Numbered from the stretch's first letter, positions 25,797 to 34,591 are shown. The stretch is DNA of 64,000 nucleotides from Xanthomonas melonis (GCF_020783655.1 NZ_JAJGQH010000019.1:1-64000), one strand, 5' to 3'. Notes: a model not told the origin generated them from the sequence alone. A program made the numbers and translations.

Positions 25797-26534
25797 TCAG
25801 ACCATGCCGCCGTTGGCGCGCAGCACCTGTCCATTGATCCAGCCGCCGTCCGGGCCGACCAGGAACGCCACTGCGGCGGCGATATCCTCCGGCTCGCCGA
25901 GCCGCTCCAGCGGATTGGCCTTGGACAAGCGTTCGATGAGCTCCGGCGGCTTGCCGTCGAGGAATAACGCGGTGGCGGTCGGCCCGGGAGCTACCGCATT
26001 GACCGTGATGCCACGTCCGCGCAACTCCTTGGACAGGATCGCGGTGAGCGTTTCCACCGCCGCCTTGGTGGCCGCATATACACCGTAGGTTTCCAGTTTC
26101 AGGCCAACCACGCTGGTGGACAGGTTGACGATGCGCCCGCCATCGCGCAGCCGCTGCGCAGCCAGGCGCAGCGTATTGAAGGTGCCTTTCAGATTGATCG
26201 CGATGTGCTTGTCGAACAAGGCATCGTCGCTGTCGGCCAATGTGGCCAACTGCATGATGCCGGCGTTGTTGACCAGCACATCCACACCACCGAACGCGCT
26301 GTGTGCTGCGGCGAACAAGCGCTCCACCGCCGCCGGGTCGCTGACATCGGCCTGCACGCTGATGGCGCGGCCACCGCCTGCTTCGATGTTGCGCACCAGC
26401 TGTTCGGCCTCGTCGGCATGGCCGGCGTAATTGAGCACCACCGTAAAGCCGTCGCGCGCCAGGCGCTGTGCGATGGTCGCGCCGATACCGCGCGAGGCTC
26501 CGGTGACAAGGGCAACCTTCTGTTGTTGACTCAT
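25797..26534 (-). CDS. SDR family oxidoreductase (FabG-like)
   Basis: 245 residues, classical short-chain dehydrogenase. Motifs: VALVTGASRGIGATIAQRLA (cofactor binding), VLVNNAGIMQL, IVNLSTSVVGL with the catalytic serine and YGVYAATKAAVETL with YxxxK, then VNAVAPGPTATALF. The ATG at 26534 begins the typical short pre-strand MSQQQKVA; the ATG six codons earlier is possible. Lies 62 bases before the downstream SDR gene and could share its transcript. Likely cytoplasmic, NADP-dependent, substrate unknown. Confidence 0.85.
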   Translation of the reverse strand: MSQQQKVALVTGASRGIGATIAQRLARDGFTVVLNYAGHADEAEQLVRNIEAGGGRAISVQADVSDPAAVERLFAAAHSAFGGVDVLVNNAGIMQLATLADSDDALFDKHIAINLKGTFNTLRLAAQRLRDGGRIVNLSTSVVGLKLETYGVYAATKAAVETLTAILSKELRGRGITVNAVAPGPTATALFLDGKPPELIERLSKANPLERLGEPEDIAAAVAFLVGPDGGWINGQVLRANGGMV

Positions 26535-26758
26535 GGATGTGTCCGTTTGCACCGCGGGGCTGCGGCGTTGCGAAAACTATCCAATGCAATGACACGACGA
26601 TCATCACGCCAAACCGCACAACACTGTTCCCGGTGCGCGAACAGTGCGTGGCGAGCCCAAGGTTCGGTTCGTTGCCGCGCGGCTGAGGGCGCTTCCGCAG
26701 TACGGGCCGCATCGACCGTATCGGCAACGGACTGGCGGCACACGCGGCCGCTACCCGG

Positions 26759-27370
26759 CTAACCCGCAGCAGCGCCCGCCTTGCCCGCAAACAGCCGCCC
26801 GCCCACCGTACGCGCCGTTTCGAAATGCGACTCCGGAAACGCCGGGTCGGGCACGGTCAGCAGCTCGCTGGTGCGCACCGGCGCACCGCAGAAATCGAAG
26901 ATGCCGTGGTCGATCTGGCTCTTCATCGCGCCGAAGTAGCCGTGGCGCGCATAGGTGCGCTCGTCGGCACCGCCAATGGCCAGCAGATGCACATCCAGCT
27001 GCCCCAGCCGTTTGACGATCCTGCCGTCCGGCGCCTCGTCGAACGCCCAGCCCAGCGTGAAAACGCGGTCGATCCAGCCCTTCAGCAATGCCGGAAACCC
27101 CCACCAGTAAACCGGGTACACCAGCACCAACGCATCCGCGCGCTCCAGCCGCGCATGCTCGGCGGCCACATCCGCCGGTGCCGGCGCACGCTGCTGAAAC
27201 AGCGCGACATCGCCCAGCGTGAAGCGCGGGTCGAAACCTTCCTGAGCAAGGTCGGCAACGTCGAACGTGTGGCCCGCATCGTGGGCGGTCAAGCCCGCAA
27301 CGACCTGCGCTGCCACCGCATGCGTATGCGAACTCGGCTCGGGATGTGCAATAACGATCAGGGAATGCAT
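26759..27370 (-). CDS. NAD(P)H:quinone oxidoreductase, flavodoxin-like fold
   Basis: 203 residues. The start LIVIAHPEPSSHTHAVAAQV is the flavin-binding loop of the NQO1/KefF family. The central VYPVYWWGFPALLKGWIDRV is the family hallmark that contacts the isoalloxazine ring, and GGADERTYARHGYFGAM follows. It should reduce quinones by two electrons using NAD(P)H, preventing semiquinone formation. It is transcribed away from the HxlR gene across a shared 254-base promoter region. That arrangement is typical of quinone- or aldehyde-sensing HxlR switches. Confidence 0.88.
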   Translation of the reverse strand: MHSLIVIAHPEPSSHTHAVAAQVVAGLTAHDAGHTFDVADLAQEGFDPRFTLGDVALFQQRAPAPADVAAEHARLERADALVLVYPVYWWGFPALLKGWIDRVFTLGWAFDEAPDGRIVKRLGQLDVHLLAIGGADERTYARHGYFGAMKSQIDHGIFDFCGAPVRTSELLTVPDPAFPESHFETARTVGGRLFAGKAGAAAG

Positions 27371-27624
27371 GCGGCAAGAACTCCTGGAGAGCGGTCATGA
27401 GGGAGAAAGGGTGTGGCACGCAGCCGCCGCACATGGGCGCAGCTGCGCGTTGGCTGCAGCGCACCTCGCAGTATCGCCACGCCTGCATGTGGGCGATGGA
27501 ATCGCAACCAGGCGCAACAGGTAACGCAGGCGCCGTTGCGTGTTATCCAGCGCAAACGTGTATGCCATCATCGGCAACCGCCACGCCGGCCACAAGAACG
27601 CACGCAAAGGTAAGTAACGCACCC

Positions 27625-27957
27625 ATGGGAAAGCCGCACACCCCGGACACCGCCGCCTGTGATGTCGAAGCCCTGCTCAACCTCATCCAGGGCCGTTGGA
27701 AACTGCTGCTGCTGTTCCACCTGTTCGACGGCCAGGTGCAGCGCTACTCCGACCTGGAGCGCCTGGTTCCCGGCATTTCGCAGAAGATGCTCGCCCAGCA
27801 GCTGCGTCAGCTCGAACGCGACGGCCTGGTGCTACGCACCGTCTACCCGCAGGTCCCACCCCAGGTGGATTACCGTCTGACGGCCTGGGGGCAGGCGCTG
27901 TGTCCTGCGCTGGATGCGATGCTGGCCTGGGGCGAGGCGCGCAAACAACCGCGCTGA
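27625..27957 (+). CDS. HxlR-family transcriptional regulator
   Basis: 110 residues, the usual size. The winged helix motif is intact: CDVEALLNLIQGRWKLLLLF, then YSDLERLVPGISQKMLAQQL with the recognition helix and VDYRLTAWGQALCPAL for the wing and dimerisation helix. The N-terminal cysteine (residue 12) is in the position used by redox-sensing members such as YodB and HypR. The ATG at 27625 excludes a long upstream reading. It is divergent from the quinone reductase gene and probably represses it. Short repeats reading GTAACGCA(G/C) at about 27522 and 27614 could be operators, but this is weak. Confidence 0.85.
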   Translation: MGKPHTPDTAACDVEALLNLIQGRWKLLLLFHLFDGQVQRYSDLERLVPGISQKMLAQQLRQLERDGLVLRTVYPQVPPQVDYRLTAWGQALCPALDAMLAWGEARKQPR

Positions 27958-28072
27958 GCATGGTGTGTTGCTTCTTCCAGCGAAGAGCGGCTACGCGGCG
28001 AGGTCCCAGCATCACAGCTACAGCCCTGCATCCTACGCATGGCTGTATCGGCAGGCCCGCGCCAATGTCACG

Positions 28073-29278
28073 CTAGGCCAAGGTGCCAGGGCGCCTGCGC
28101 CACAACGGCATCAGCGCAATCAATCCAAGCAATGGCCCGGGAAGCAGCACCCAGGCGATCTGTAATCCCAGTAGATCCACCAACCGTGTTGTGATCCCGA
28201 TCGCAACCACCGTTATCGCAAAACCGATCGCGTTCTGTATCGATAACGCACTGCCGACGATGGGGGCAGGGCATGCGCGTGCAGCCAGGGCGGAGAACTG
28301 CGGTGAATCTGCCACCACGCTGGCACCCCAGATCACCATCAAGGCCAGCGCAGCAGTCGCGGTCTGTGCAGCCACCCACGGAAATGCCAGGCAACATAGC
28401 GCCGATACCCCCATCGCGAACGCCGCCACGCGCGCGCTGCCGATGCGCGCACTCAACTGCCCACCCAGCACACAGCCTGCTGCGCCAGCAGCGATCACCA
28501 CAAACGCCAAGGTCGCCGCGCTCACCCCCAGCGCTTGCGCCAACCCCGTGCGCGCAATCAGCAGTGGCGTCAGCGTCCACATCGCATACAGCTCCCACAT
28601 GTGGCCGAAATAGCCGAAAGTGGCCGCACGAAAGTCCTTCAACGCAAACGACTGCCACACCGCACCGAACGCCAGCCTGCCGCCCGCTTGTGGTGGTGCA
28701 CCCGGTGCCTGCCCCAGGCGCAGGATCATCACCGCTGCAATCACCGCCAGCACCGAGGCCGCCACCATCGGCGTCTGCCAAGGCAGTGACCCACCCACCG
28801 CCTTGATGCCCTGCGGCAGCGCCGTGCCCAGCGTGAGCATGCCCACCAGCCACGCCAGCGCCTTGCCTGCATGCTGCGGCGCCCACTGCACCACCAGCTT
28901 CATCCCGATCGGGTAGATGCCGGCCAGGCACAGTCCGACTGCGAAGCGCCAGAGCACGCCTGTGGCCACGTCACTGGCGAACAGCGCAAAACCCAGGTTG
29001 CACGCCGCTCCTGCCACCGCACAGCAGGCAAACAGGCGGCTGGCCGCAAACCGGTCGGCCAACCCGCTCAGCGCAAAGCTCAACGTGCCCAGGATGAAGC
29101 CCACCTGCGTGGCCATGGTCAGCCAGCCGATGGCTGCCGCACCCACGTTCCACTGGCGCATCACATCGTCGGCCGCGCTATTGGCGGAGAACCATAGCGA
29201 CGTGCCGAACAACTGCGCCACGACAATCGTCGCCAACGCAGCGCTCGAGCGTCTGGATGTCGTAATTGCGGAACTCAT
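28073..29278 (-). CDS. MFS transporter
   Basis: 401 residues with 12 predicted membrane helices arranged in two halves. The first loop contains SGLADRFAASRLFACC, the MFS signature between helices 2 and 3, and YPIGMKLVVQWAPQHAGKALAWL, a motif of the CynX/NimT and nitrate-type branches. Substrate cannot be deduced; proton-driven efflux or uptake is possible. The ATG at 29278 is preferred to one eight codons upstream by proximity of the first helix. It faces away from a small gene on the same strand upstream. Confidence 0.8.
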   Translation of the reverse strand: MSSAITTSRRSSAALATIVVAQLFGTSLWFSANSAADDVMRQWNVGAAAIGWLTMATQVGFILGTLSFALSGLADRFAASRLFACCAVAGAACNLGFALFASDVATGVLWRFAVGLCLAGIYPIGMKLVVQWAPQHAGKALAWLVGMLTLGTALPQGIKAVGGSLPWQTPMVAASVLAVIAAVMILRLGQAPGAPPQAGGRLAFGAVWQSFALKDFRAATFGYFGHMWELYAMWTLTPLLIARTGLAQALGVSAATLAFVVIAAGAAGCVLGGQLSARIGSARVAAFAMGVSALCCLAFPWVAAQTATAALALMVIWGASVVADSPQFSALAARACPAPIVGSALSIQNAIGFAITVVAIGITTRLVDLLGLQIAWVLLPGPLLGLIALMPLWRRRPGTLA

Positions 29279-29428
29279 GGAGTCGGCCCGATCGGTGCGC
29301 ATCGCCAGATCATGCCTGAAGCTGCGTGGAGACTTGGGGGCGCATGTGGCTTTTCAGTGCTTCGGTCCACTTGGCAAAAGCCCGTGAGGCGGTTGACTGC
29401 ACGCCAAAATGGCGAGTGCACGGAAGGA

Positions 29429-29650
29429 CTATGGGGCGCCACTCAGATCATCGAGTACGTCATCGACCTGCTCAGCCAGTTGCTGCAGGCAATGCGCCCA
29501 TTGCTGCAACGGGATGGCCGGCATGCCCATGGCACCTTCTTCGCGCGTGCGCGGCGTGGCCAGGGTGGCGAGCAAGTGCAGTTGGTCGCGGACGCGTAGC
29601 AGGTGGTATTGCGTGCCTTCGGACATCCAGTAGCCGGGTTCGTCGTGCAT
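29429..29650 (-). CDS. Small hypothetical protein
   Basis: 73 residues beginning MHDEPGYWMSEGTQYHLLRV. The pattern (an aromatic start, then RVRDQLHLLATLA and a helical, acidic end) matches short uncharacterised Xanthomonas proteins I recall but cannot name. No signal peptide or membrane helix. The downstream 150 bases lead to the MFS gene. The start is chosen for its ribosome-site-like GGAGAG upstream, reading on the minus strand. Confidence 0.6.
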   Translation of the reverse strand: MHDEPGYWMSEGTQYHLLRVRDQLHLLATLATPRTREEGAMGMPAIPLQQWAHCLQQLAEQVDDVLDDLSGAP

Positions 29651-29811
29651 GCCGCTCTCCTTGCCAGGTGGCAGCTCCCGCTGCACAACGCAGCGGGATG
29701 CCGGGAGGCTAGAAACCGCAGACAGCCGGCGGGCTTATTCCCCTTGCGGGTATTGTATTCGCCGCCCTCCCGGCGCAGGAACGCCGAGCCGTGCCAAGCC
29801 TTTCGGCCGGA

Positions 29812-29843
29812 CACAAAAAACCCACCAAATTCTCGGAGGTGGG
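29812..29843 (-). terminator. Rho-independent terminator of the effector operon
   Basis: Read on the minus strand, the stem CCCACCTCCGAG...GGTGGG is followed by six T residues. It lies about 190 bases after the stop of the metallopeptidase effector gene and faces the same way. The six-base GC stem plus T-run is a standard intrinsic terminator. Confidence 0.7.
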
Positions 29844-30034
29844 TGCCGCTGTCTGTATGGAGTTTCTAGGCTCCGGGTAGGAGTGTGCGACGGCGCCCCA
29901 CAGGGGTCAAGCAGCACGGCGATCAATGCCTGTCCGCTGCCCATGGTGACTGCTCTTCGAAGACGGCTCGCGCGTCTTGCGCATGCGAAAGATGGCGGTG
30001 GGCTTGCTGTCGCGTTGGTGCGACATTCATTGGT

Positions 30035-31927
30035 CTACCGCGTTGGAGCAGGGTGACCCGACTCGTGCAGTCCATGCGCCAGCTCCAGTTGTTGGGCGAG
30101 CGCGGCTTCCTGGGCGATGGCCTGATTGGCGGCCAGCAGCTTGTGGTCCGATTGCTCGACCGGCGTGCGGATCGCCTGATCGAGCTCCACATGCACCCGC
30201 TTGTGCGCGGGGTCGTCCAGCCGGCCTTCCACAGCGAAGAGGTGACCGGTCTTGCCCATCACCACATGATCCGCCCGGCTCAACGCGTTGTCAGCCAGCG
30301 AGCGCTCGCCCACACCCGGATAGGCATCGCGGTTGTCCTTGCAGGCCGCCAGCAGGCAGCGGCTCACGCGCTCGCTCATCTCGTCGTAGGGCTTGCCCAC
30401 GCTGTCGTCGATCTTGCGGACACCGCTACGGATCTGCTCAAGCATGGTGTGGTCCGGGTGCGCAGGATCGTCGGGCCCACGTGGGCGAATCGTCGCAGGC
30501 GCGCTGGGGACGACGGGCACGTAGGTATGGTCGTGCGCGGGATTCACGCTGCCATTCTGCGTATGATCGAAATGGTGCAGCGTCGGCGGAGTGGTGCTGC
30601 TGTCGTGGTAGGGAAACGGTGCCTTGTTCTGCCCGCGGTCCAGGCCTTCGTTCTCAATCAGGTGTTCCTTCAATCCCAGCGCAGCCATGTCGATGGTGAC
30701 ACGCGGCCGCGCGCCCTGATGCAATACGTTTGCACGATCTTCTGCCTGCAGGATCTGCTCAATTCCCCAGGTGCCGTAGTAGTTGGCATAGTCCGCCGTC
30801 GGCTGCAGCTGGCCTGCCTGATTGCGATGCTCGCCAATACCCACCGGGCGCTGGCCAGGCTGTGCGTAGAGCGGGGAGGGTCGATCGAAGTAGTGCTGAC
30901 CCATTGCGGCAATGTTGCCCGACGTCTGAGAGAGACTGCCGTCTTGATTGAATGTCAAACCCGGACGTCCGACGACAATACCGGTGGAAGGATGATTTGC
31001 AATGAAGTCCTTGACCCTGTCGATTTGAGTTGCTTGCATCTCCTTGAGGCCTGCGTTGGGGTTCATCTGCTGTTGCTTACTAAGCAATGCATTCCAACCA
31101 GCAATCTCCGCCCTCGCCTCATCCTCACGTCCAGCCTGTATGTACGCACGAAGCTCGTCCGTGTAGTCATGTACAGGGCCCCGAGCTTTCGACTGAGTTT
31201 CAACGTCAGTCAAGAACTTCTGCGTTGCCTGTGTCTTTGCAGCGTGGTTAAAGCTATGCTGGATCTCATGCCCAAGTACGAATGTCATGTCCTTGTCGTT
31301 GAACATCCCTCGAGGATTGGCCGCTGAGCCAGTTTGCAGCCCTATCGGCGGCAAGTTCATGACTTTTCTGCCACCGTCGTAGGTACCCCCAGCCGCTATG
31401 CCCGGCCCTAGGAACCCAAAGCCCTCAAGTTGTGCTCTCTTCGGGTTTTGCGTATCCGATTGATCGATTGTCGTTGCCGACCTCTTGATCTCTGTAGCTA
31501 AAAACGGTGAACCATTGATCGTTGATTGCAGGTTATCGACCATGTCCTGCGTGACAGGATGACTAGCTCTTGCAGCGTCTTGGTAGGTGCTGTGTGCAAA
31601 CGCTATGGACATCTGCTGAACTTGTAGCGTCGCTCTCAGGTTGCTGCTTGACGTATTCCCGGTAGGCTGGACATCGGCTAGCGGAAGAGTCACTACGCCG
31701 CTCTGTATATCGTAAGTTCCCGCAAGATTTGCCGCCGAGCCGGACGCAGCTTGTAGGGCGAAGCTCCGAAGATGGCCAGCTTGTGCTTGGTGGTTGAACT
31801 GCTGTAACAATCTGGGGTCCGCCACAATTGCGCCGCGCAACTGCGCTGCCTGATCCGGCGTAACGCCAGATCCAACAAACTGAGCTAACGCCGCTTCAAG
31901 TTGTTGATTCGGGATCATCATCAGCAT
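30035..31927 (-). CDS. Type IV secretion antibacterial effector: predicted zinc metallopeptidase with XVIPCD
   Basis: 630 residues. A zinc-binding HEIQH (residues 220-224, in VLGHEIQHSFNHA) with a downstream acidic helix (EDEARAEIAGW) gives a gluzincin-type metallopeptidase core. The C-terminus, about residues 480-615, is an XVIPCD, the VirD4-interacting domain of Xanthomonas T4SS effectors: VRKIDDSVGKPYDEMSERV, LSRADHVVMG, LFAVEGRLDDPAHKRVHV and RTPVEQSD, then a glutamine-rich tail. Such effectors are injected into rival bacteria. The lipoprotein gene 10 bases upstream is the immunity candidate. The proteolytic target is unknown. No secretion machinery genes lie in this window. Confidence 0.85.
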   Translation of the reverse strand: MLMMIPNQQLEAALAQFVGSGVTPDQAAQLRGAIVADPRLLQQFNHQAQAGHLRSFALQAASGSAANLAGTYDIQSGVVTLPLADVQPTGNTSSSNLRATLQVQQMSIAFAHSTYQDAARASHPVTQDMVDNLQSTINGSPFLATEIKRSATTIDQSDTQNPKRAQLEGFGFLGPGIAAGGTYDGGRKVMNLPPIGLQTGSAANPRGMFNDKDMTFVLGHEIQHSFNHAAKTQATQKFLTDVETQSKARGPVHDYTDELRAYIQAGREDEARAEIAGWNALLSKQQQMNPNAGLKEMQATQIDRVKDFIANHPSTGIVVGRPGLTFNQDGSLSQTSGNIAAMGQHYFDRPSPLYAQPGQRPVGIGEHRNQAGQLQPTADYANYYGTWGIEQILQAEDRANVLHQGARPRVTIDMAALGLKEHLIENEGLDRGQNKAPFPYHDSSTTPPTLHHFDHTQNGSVNPAHDHTYVPVVPSAPATIRPRGPDDPAHPDHTMLEQIRSGVRKIDDSVGKPYDEMSERVSRCLLAACKDNRDAYPGVGERSLADNALSRADHVVMGKTGHLFAVEGRLDDPAHKRVHVELDQAIRTPVEQSDHKLLAANQAIAQEAALAQQLELAHGLHESGHPAPTR

Positions 31928-31937
31928 CCATCCTTGG

Positions 31938-32585
31938 CTAGTTCAAGGTGCCAATTGATTTGACGCAGAGCCTACTAGGCGAACCAGGCGTCTCGTTCTG
32001 TGGAACGATCGAGATAACAATATTGTTATCACTTCCGTCTTTCGCAAATTTCGAAAGCCGCCAGCTCTGTAATTGACCAATCTCCCCGTACACAGGCGAA
32101 TCCACGAATCCAGCTTCCACCAGAGAATTCTTGTATCTCTCAAAATCGATGCAATTGTGCTCCAGCCTGGAATATTCATTCTCTTCGTTGACGAAAGACA
32201 GGCTTATCCCCTGCTTCAGTGAGCGAGACTCGGGGATGAGTTCCAGTGAGTAGCTCCAACCATTGCCAAGCGCTTGGCCATAGATGTATGAATCAAGATT
32301 TTCGGCTGGGAAAGAGACTTTTCTCAAAGAAACTCCGGTGACTTCACGTACCCGCTCAACTGTCAAATCTTTTCTGGACTCCAAGCCTTGGAGCAACTTC
32401 AAAAAACTCTCACCAATTTCAACAGCGCTAAGCGTAGGATTGACCGACGAGGTCTCAGGCGTTGTCATTGCGCGTGGCTCTTCTGGTAGTGGCGAGGTTG
32501 AGTTAGCAGGCGTATGCGCACATGCACAAAGCATGCTTTGGCCAAGGACGAGAAGTGAGAGTAACGCAGCTCTTTTGGGTCTCAT
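31938..32585 (-). CDS. Lipoprotein, probable immunity protein of the metallopeptidase effector
   Basis: 215 residues. The signal peptide ends in the lipobox MLCAC (MRPKRAALLSLLVLGQSMLCAC), so it is a lipoprotein. The following 25 residues are a proline/serine linker, then a globular domain of mixed strands and helices with one cysteine pair (NCIDFERY and LCVKSIGT). It is directly upstream of the effector gene with a 10-base gap. X-Tfi immunity proteins guard the periplasm, so it likely binds the effector there. The ATG at 32585 is chosen over one nine codons upstream because it starts the signal peptide cleanly. Confidence 0.7.
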   Translation of the reverse strand: MRPKRAALLSLLVLGQSMLCACAHTPANSTSPLPEEPRAMTTPETSSVNPTLSAVEIGESFLKLLQGLESRKDLTVERVREVTGVSLRKVSFPAENLDSYIYGQALGNGWSYSLELIPESRSLKQGISLSFVNEENEYSRLEHNCIDFERYKNSLVEAGFVDSPVYGEIGQLQSWRLSKFAKDGSDNNIVISIVPQNETPGSPSRLCVKSIGTLN

Positions 32586-32744
32586 CAGCAATCGTCCATG
32601 TGGGCTAGTCATGATACTTTAGGAAGTTAAAGGCGGCATCAGCTATTTCGTGCGCATACGTAACCTACTTGTGAAACCTTCGATTGCCATCAAATCGATT
32701 CACTCGGACCTATGATTGGCTGTGGGGACTATGCGGCTTTGAGC

Positions 32745-32936
32745 TTACGGCTGTGAATCAGCACGTCCATTAGCGTATTGCCTACCATTCAGCGTGGTGA
32801 TGGATTTAATGCACGTCTGGCTTGATGAGCCGGTTACCACTTTTCGAACAATGCCAGTATCGCCCTTCTCCATGGCCCCTATCCGCTCGTCTTCAGGAGA
32901 AAGGCTGGACCATTTGGATCCGGAGTGTTGCTTCAA
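32745..32936 (-). pseudogene. Remnant of a second immunity-like gene
   Basis: A 63-codon frame whose middle part, SSSQTCIKSITTLN, closely follows the end of the neighbouring immunity protein (SPSRLCVKSIGTLN). The preceding GDTGIVRKVVT also resembles its GSDNNIVISIV. Everything upstream is missing, so it is the 3' scrap of a duplicated immunity gene. The open frame continues 12 codons past the homologous end. It has no effector of its own. Confidence 0.6.
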
Positions 32937-33342
32937 TCATTCGTTCTTGTGGACCGCCATAACGAACGCTTGCTGAGTACGCGGTATACCCTCAGACGCC
33001 GAGCGATGAACTGGGCTAGTTTCTGACTTGCAGACGACTTCATCACCTGTTACCCGGCCTGCCAAAGGCCGCGATCAAGGCGATACTTCCAGTATCGCGC
33101 AGCCATCGCTGGCTGACTGGCTGGTTCCGTTCTGCGGCTCGAGGGTGTGAGGTTAGTTGTGCTAACTAAGGCTGTCAACAACTCTCTCGTTGCCGGCTTT
33201 CAAGCCACGGCACCAGTCTGCCCAAAGGCTACGTCCAATCAGGGACACGCTGGCAAGTGTGCATGGCCGCACACGATACCTGCCGCCGTGCAAGAGTACT
33301 CATCCAAATTCCGTAGATCGCCAAACCTTGGGAACAATTGCC
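32937..33342. other. Intergenic stretch with no recognised gene
   Basis: About 400 bases beyond the immunity remnant, before the VOC gene. There are short frames on both strands but none with a start signal or a familiar sequence. Composition is mixed, consistent with debris from a former effector/immunity array. Confidence 0.45.
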
Positions 33343-33750
33343 ATGTCCGACATTCTGGTCAACATCGACGTCGACGATATCGGAGCCGCCGAGCGCTTCT
33401 ACTGCGCCGCGTTCGCCCTTCGGCCCGCACGCAGGTTCGGCAGGGACGCGGTTGAGCTGATTGGCACTTCGTCCAAGCTCTATCTGCTGGCGAAAGCGGC
33501 AGGCACGCAGGCGGTCTCGCATGCGGATCAGCCGAGATGCTACGAACGGCACTGGACACCGATCCATCTGGATTTCGTTGTCGACGACCTTGAGCATGCC
33601 ATTGCGCAGTCGCTCGCTGCTGGCGCGACGCAAGAGCAGGCGATCGGTGACAACGCATGGGGCCGCATCGCGCTGATGGCCGATCCATTCGGGCATGGCT
33701 ATTGCCTGATCGAGTTCACGGCGGCCGGCTACGACGCCGTGGCGTCCTGA
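33343..33750 (+). CDS. VOC (glyoxalase/bleomycin-resistance) family protein
   Basis: 135 residues with the beta-alpha-beta-beta-beta repeats of the VOC fold. The N-terminal ILVNIDVDDIGAAERFYCAA is the usual metal-binding first strand, although its metal ligand position holds N or D rather than H. HLDFVVDDLEHAI gives the histidine that starts the second repeat, and MADPFGHGYCLIEF closes it with the conserved glutamate. VOC proteins act as lyases, dioxygenases or antibiotic-binding proteins. Substrate unknown. The ATG at 33343 avoids a long leader lacking conservation. Confidence 0.85.
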   Translation: MSDILVNIDVDDIGAAERFYCAAFALRPARRFGRDAVELIGTSSKLYLLAKAAGTQAVSHADQPRCYERHWTPIHLDFVVDDLEHAIAQSLAAGATQEQAIGDNAWGRIALMADPFGHGYCLIEFTAAGYDAVAS

Positions 33751-33799
33751 TCGATCGAAGCCCAACACGCGTTATCCCGCGTGGATAACACTCGCCGCA

Positions 33800-33826
33800 A
33801 ACAAAATGCCCCGACCAGGTCGGGGC
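33800..33826 (-). terminator. Rho-independent terminator of the CsbD gene
   Basis: A perfect inverted repeat GCCCCGACC-A-GGTCGGGGC at 33808-33826 is followed on the minus strand by ATTTTGTTT. The stem is nine base pairs of mostly G:C. It ends the minus-strand csbD-like transcript and may also limit read-through from the VOC gene. Confidence 0.75.
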
Positions 33827-33875
33827 GTTCTGCTACGTTGCTGGTGAGGCGCGGAGTTGCCTGTAAACCGCGAAC

Positions 33876-34067
33876 TCAGTGCCGTGACTGCTTCGATGCG
33901 TCGCGCACCTTGTCGGCGACTTCGCCAGCCTTGCGCTGTACCTTGCCGATGTTCTTTTCGGCGGCGCCTTCCAGCTCGGTGCTTCTGTTGCCGGTAACGC
34001 GACCAACCGCTTCCTTTACCGAACCCTTGACCTGCTTGGCGGCACCTTCGATACGGTTCTTATCCAT
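33876..34067 (-). CDS. CsbD family stress protein
   Basis: 63 residues starting MDKNRIEGAAKQVKGSVKEA, the defining CsbD/YjbJ pattern, followed by a second similar repeat (GKVQRKAGEVADKVRDASKQ). Highly charged, helical and cytoplasmic. In other bacteria these proteins are strongly induced by envelope, osmotic or stationary-phase stress; the molecular role is unknown. An intrinsic terminator follows 50 bases downstream. Confidence 0.92.
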   Translation of the reverse strand: MDKNRIEGAAKQVKGSVKEAVGRVTGNRSTELEGAAEKNIGKVQRKAGEVADKVRDASKQSRH

Positions 34068-34591
34068 TGGATGTCTCGCATAGTGTTGGGGAACGCGGCC
34101 AGTCTGTGCATGCCTGTGTGAGCATGGCGTGCGCTCGCGTCCGCCGCACTCAGCTGCCGTTACGCCGTGCCGTCGGCACGTGAAGTTTCATTACATGCGA
34201 CCGCGTACGGGTCGAGGTGTTGACAGCGGAACACCGGCAGCCGCTCGCCGCCCGGCACACCCCGGGGGCTGCAGGGTGCACGCAGACGCAAGGGTCGATC
34301 CGGACGCCAGCAGTTGCCTGCCTGCCGCTTGCCACGCAGCGCCGGTGAAGAACGGCCAACGAAACAGCAGCCGTCTGGTGGGTGTGGACGGCGCGCAGGA
34401 ACCGGAGGGTACGCATGGTATATGCAGTTTCTGGGCACCGCCCACGCCCGTCTGGGGGCGGACACGGTCGTCTTGTTGGCCGCTCCAGGTTAATGCGTTG
34501 GTTTTGGTCAACGCCCCGTCCCCTGCGACCCACATTCTGTCCTGGCGTGCATGCCACAATGCGGCCACTTCCTACCGGGCACGGCTGCCAC
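34068..34591. other. Intergenic region with the dispersed repeat
   Basis: About 520 bases between the csbD-like gene and the hybrid histidine kinase, which are divergent. Apart from the MITE-like repeat, I see only open frames lacking start signals. The promoter of the kinase gene should be here but no consensus boxes are convincing. Confidence 0.5.
34350..34485 (-). repeat. MITE-like dispersed repeat, copy B (inverted)
   Basis: On the minus strand the element starts GAGCGGCCAAC and ends GTTGGCCGTTC, matching copy A at 15373-15515 in ends, length and several internal blocks but clearly diverged. It lies in the non-coding region before the histidine kinase gene. Two copies of unlike sequence suggest an old element no longer mobile. 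Confidence 0.7.

Noticed and set aside
30035-32585. Type VI secretion effector
   Set aside because: The C-terminal XVIPCD points to the Xanthomonas type IV system; no VgrG, PAAR or Hcp features are present.
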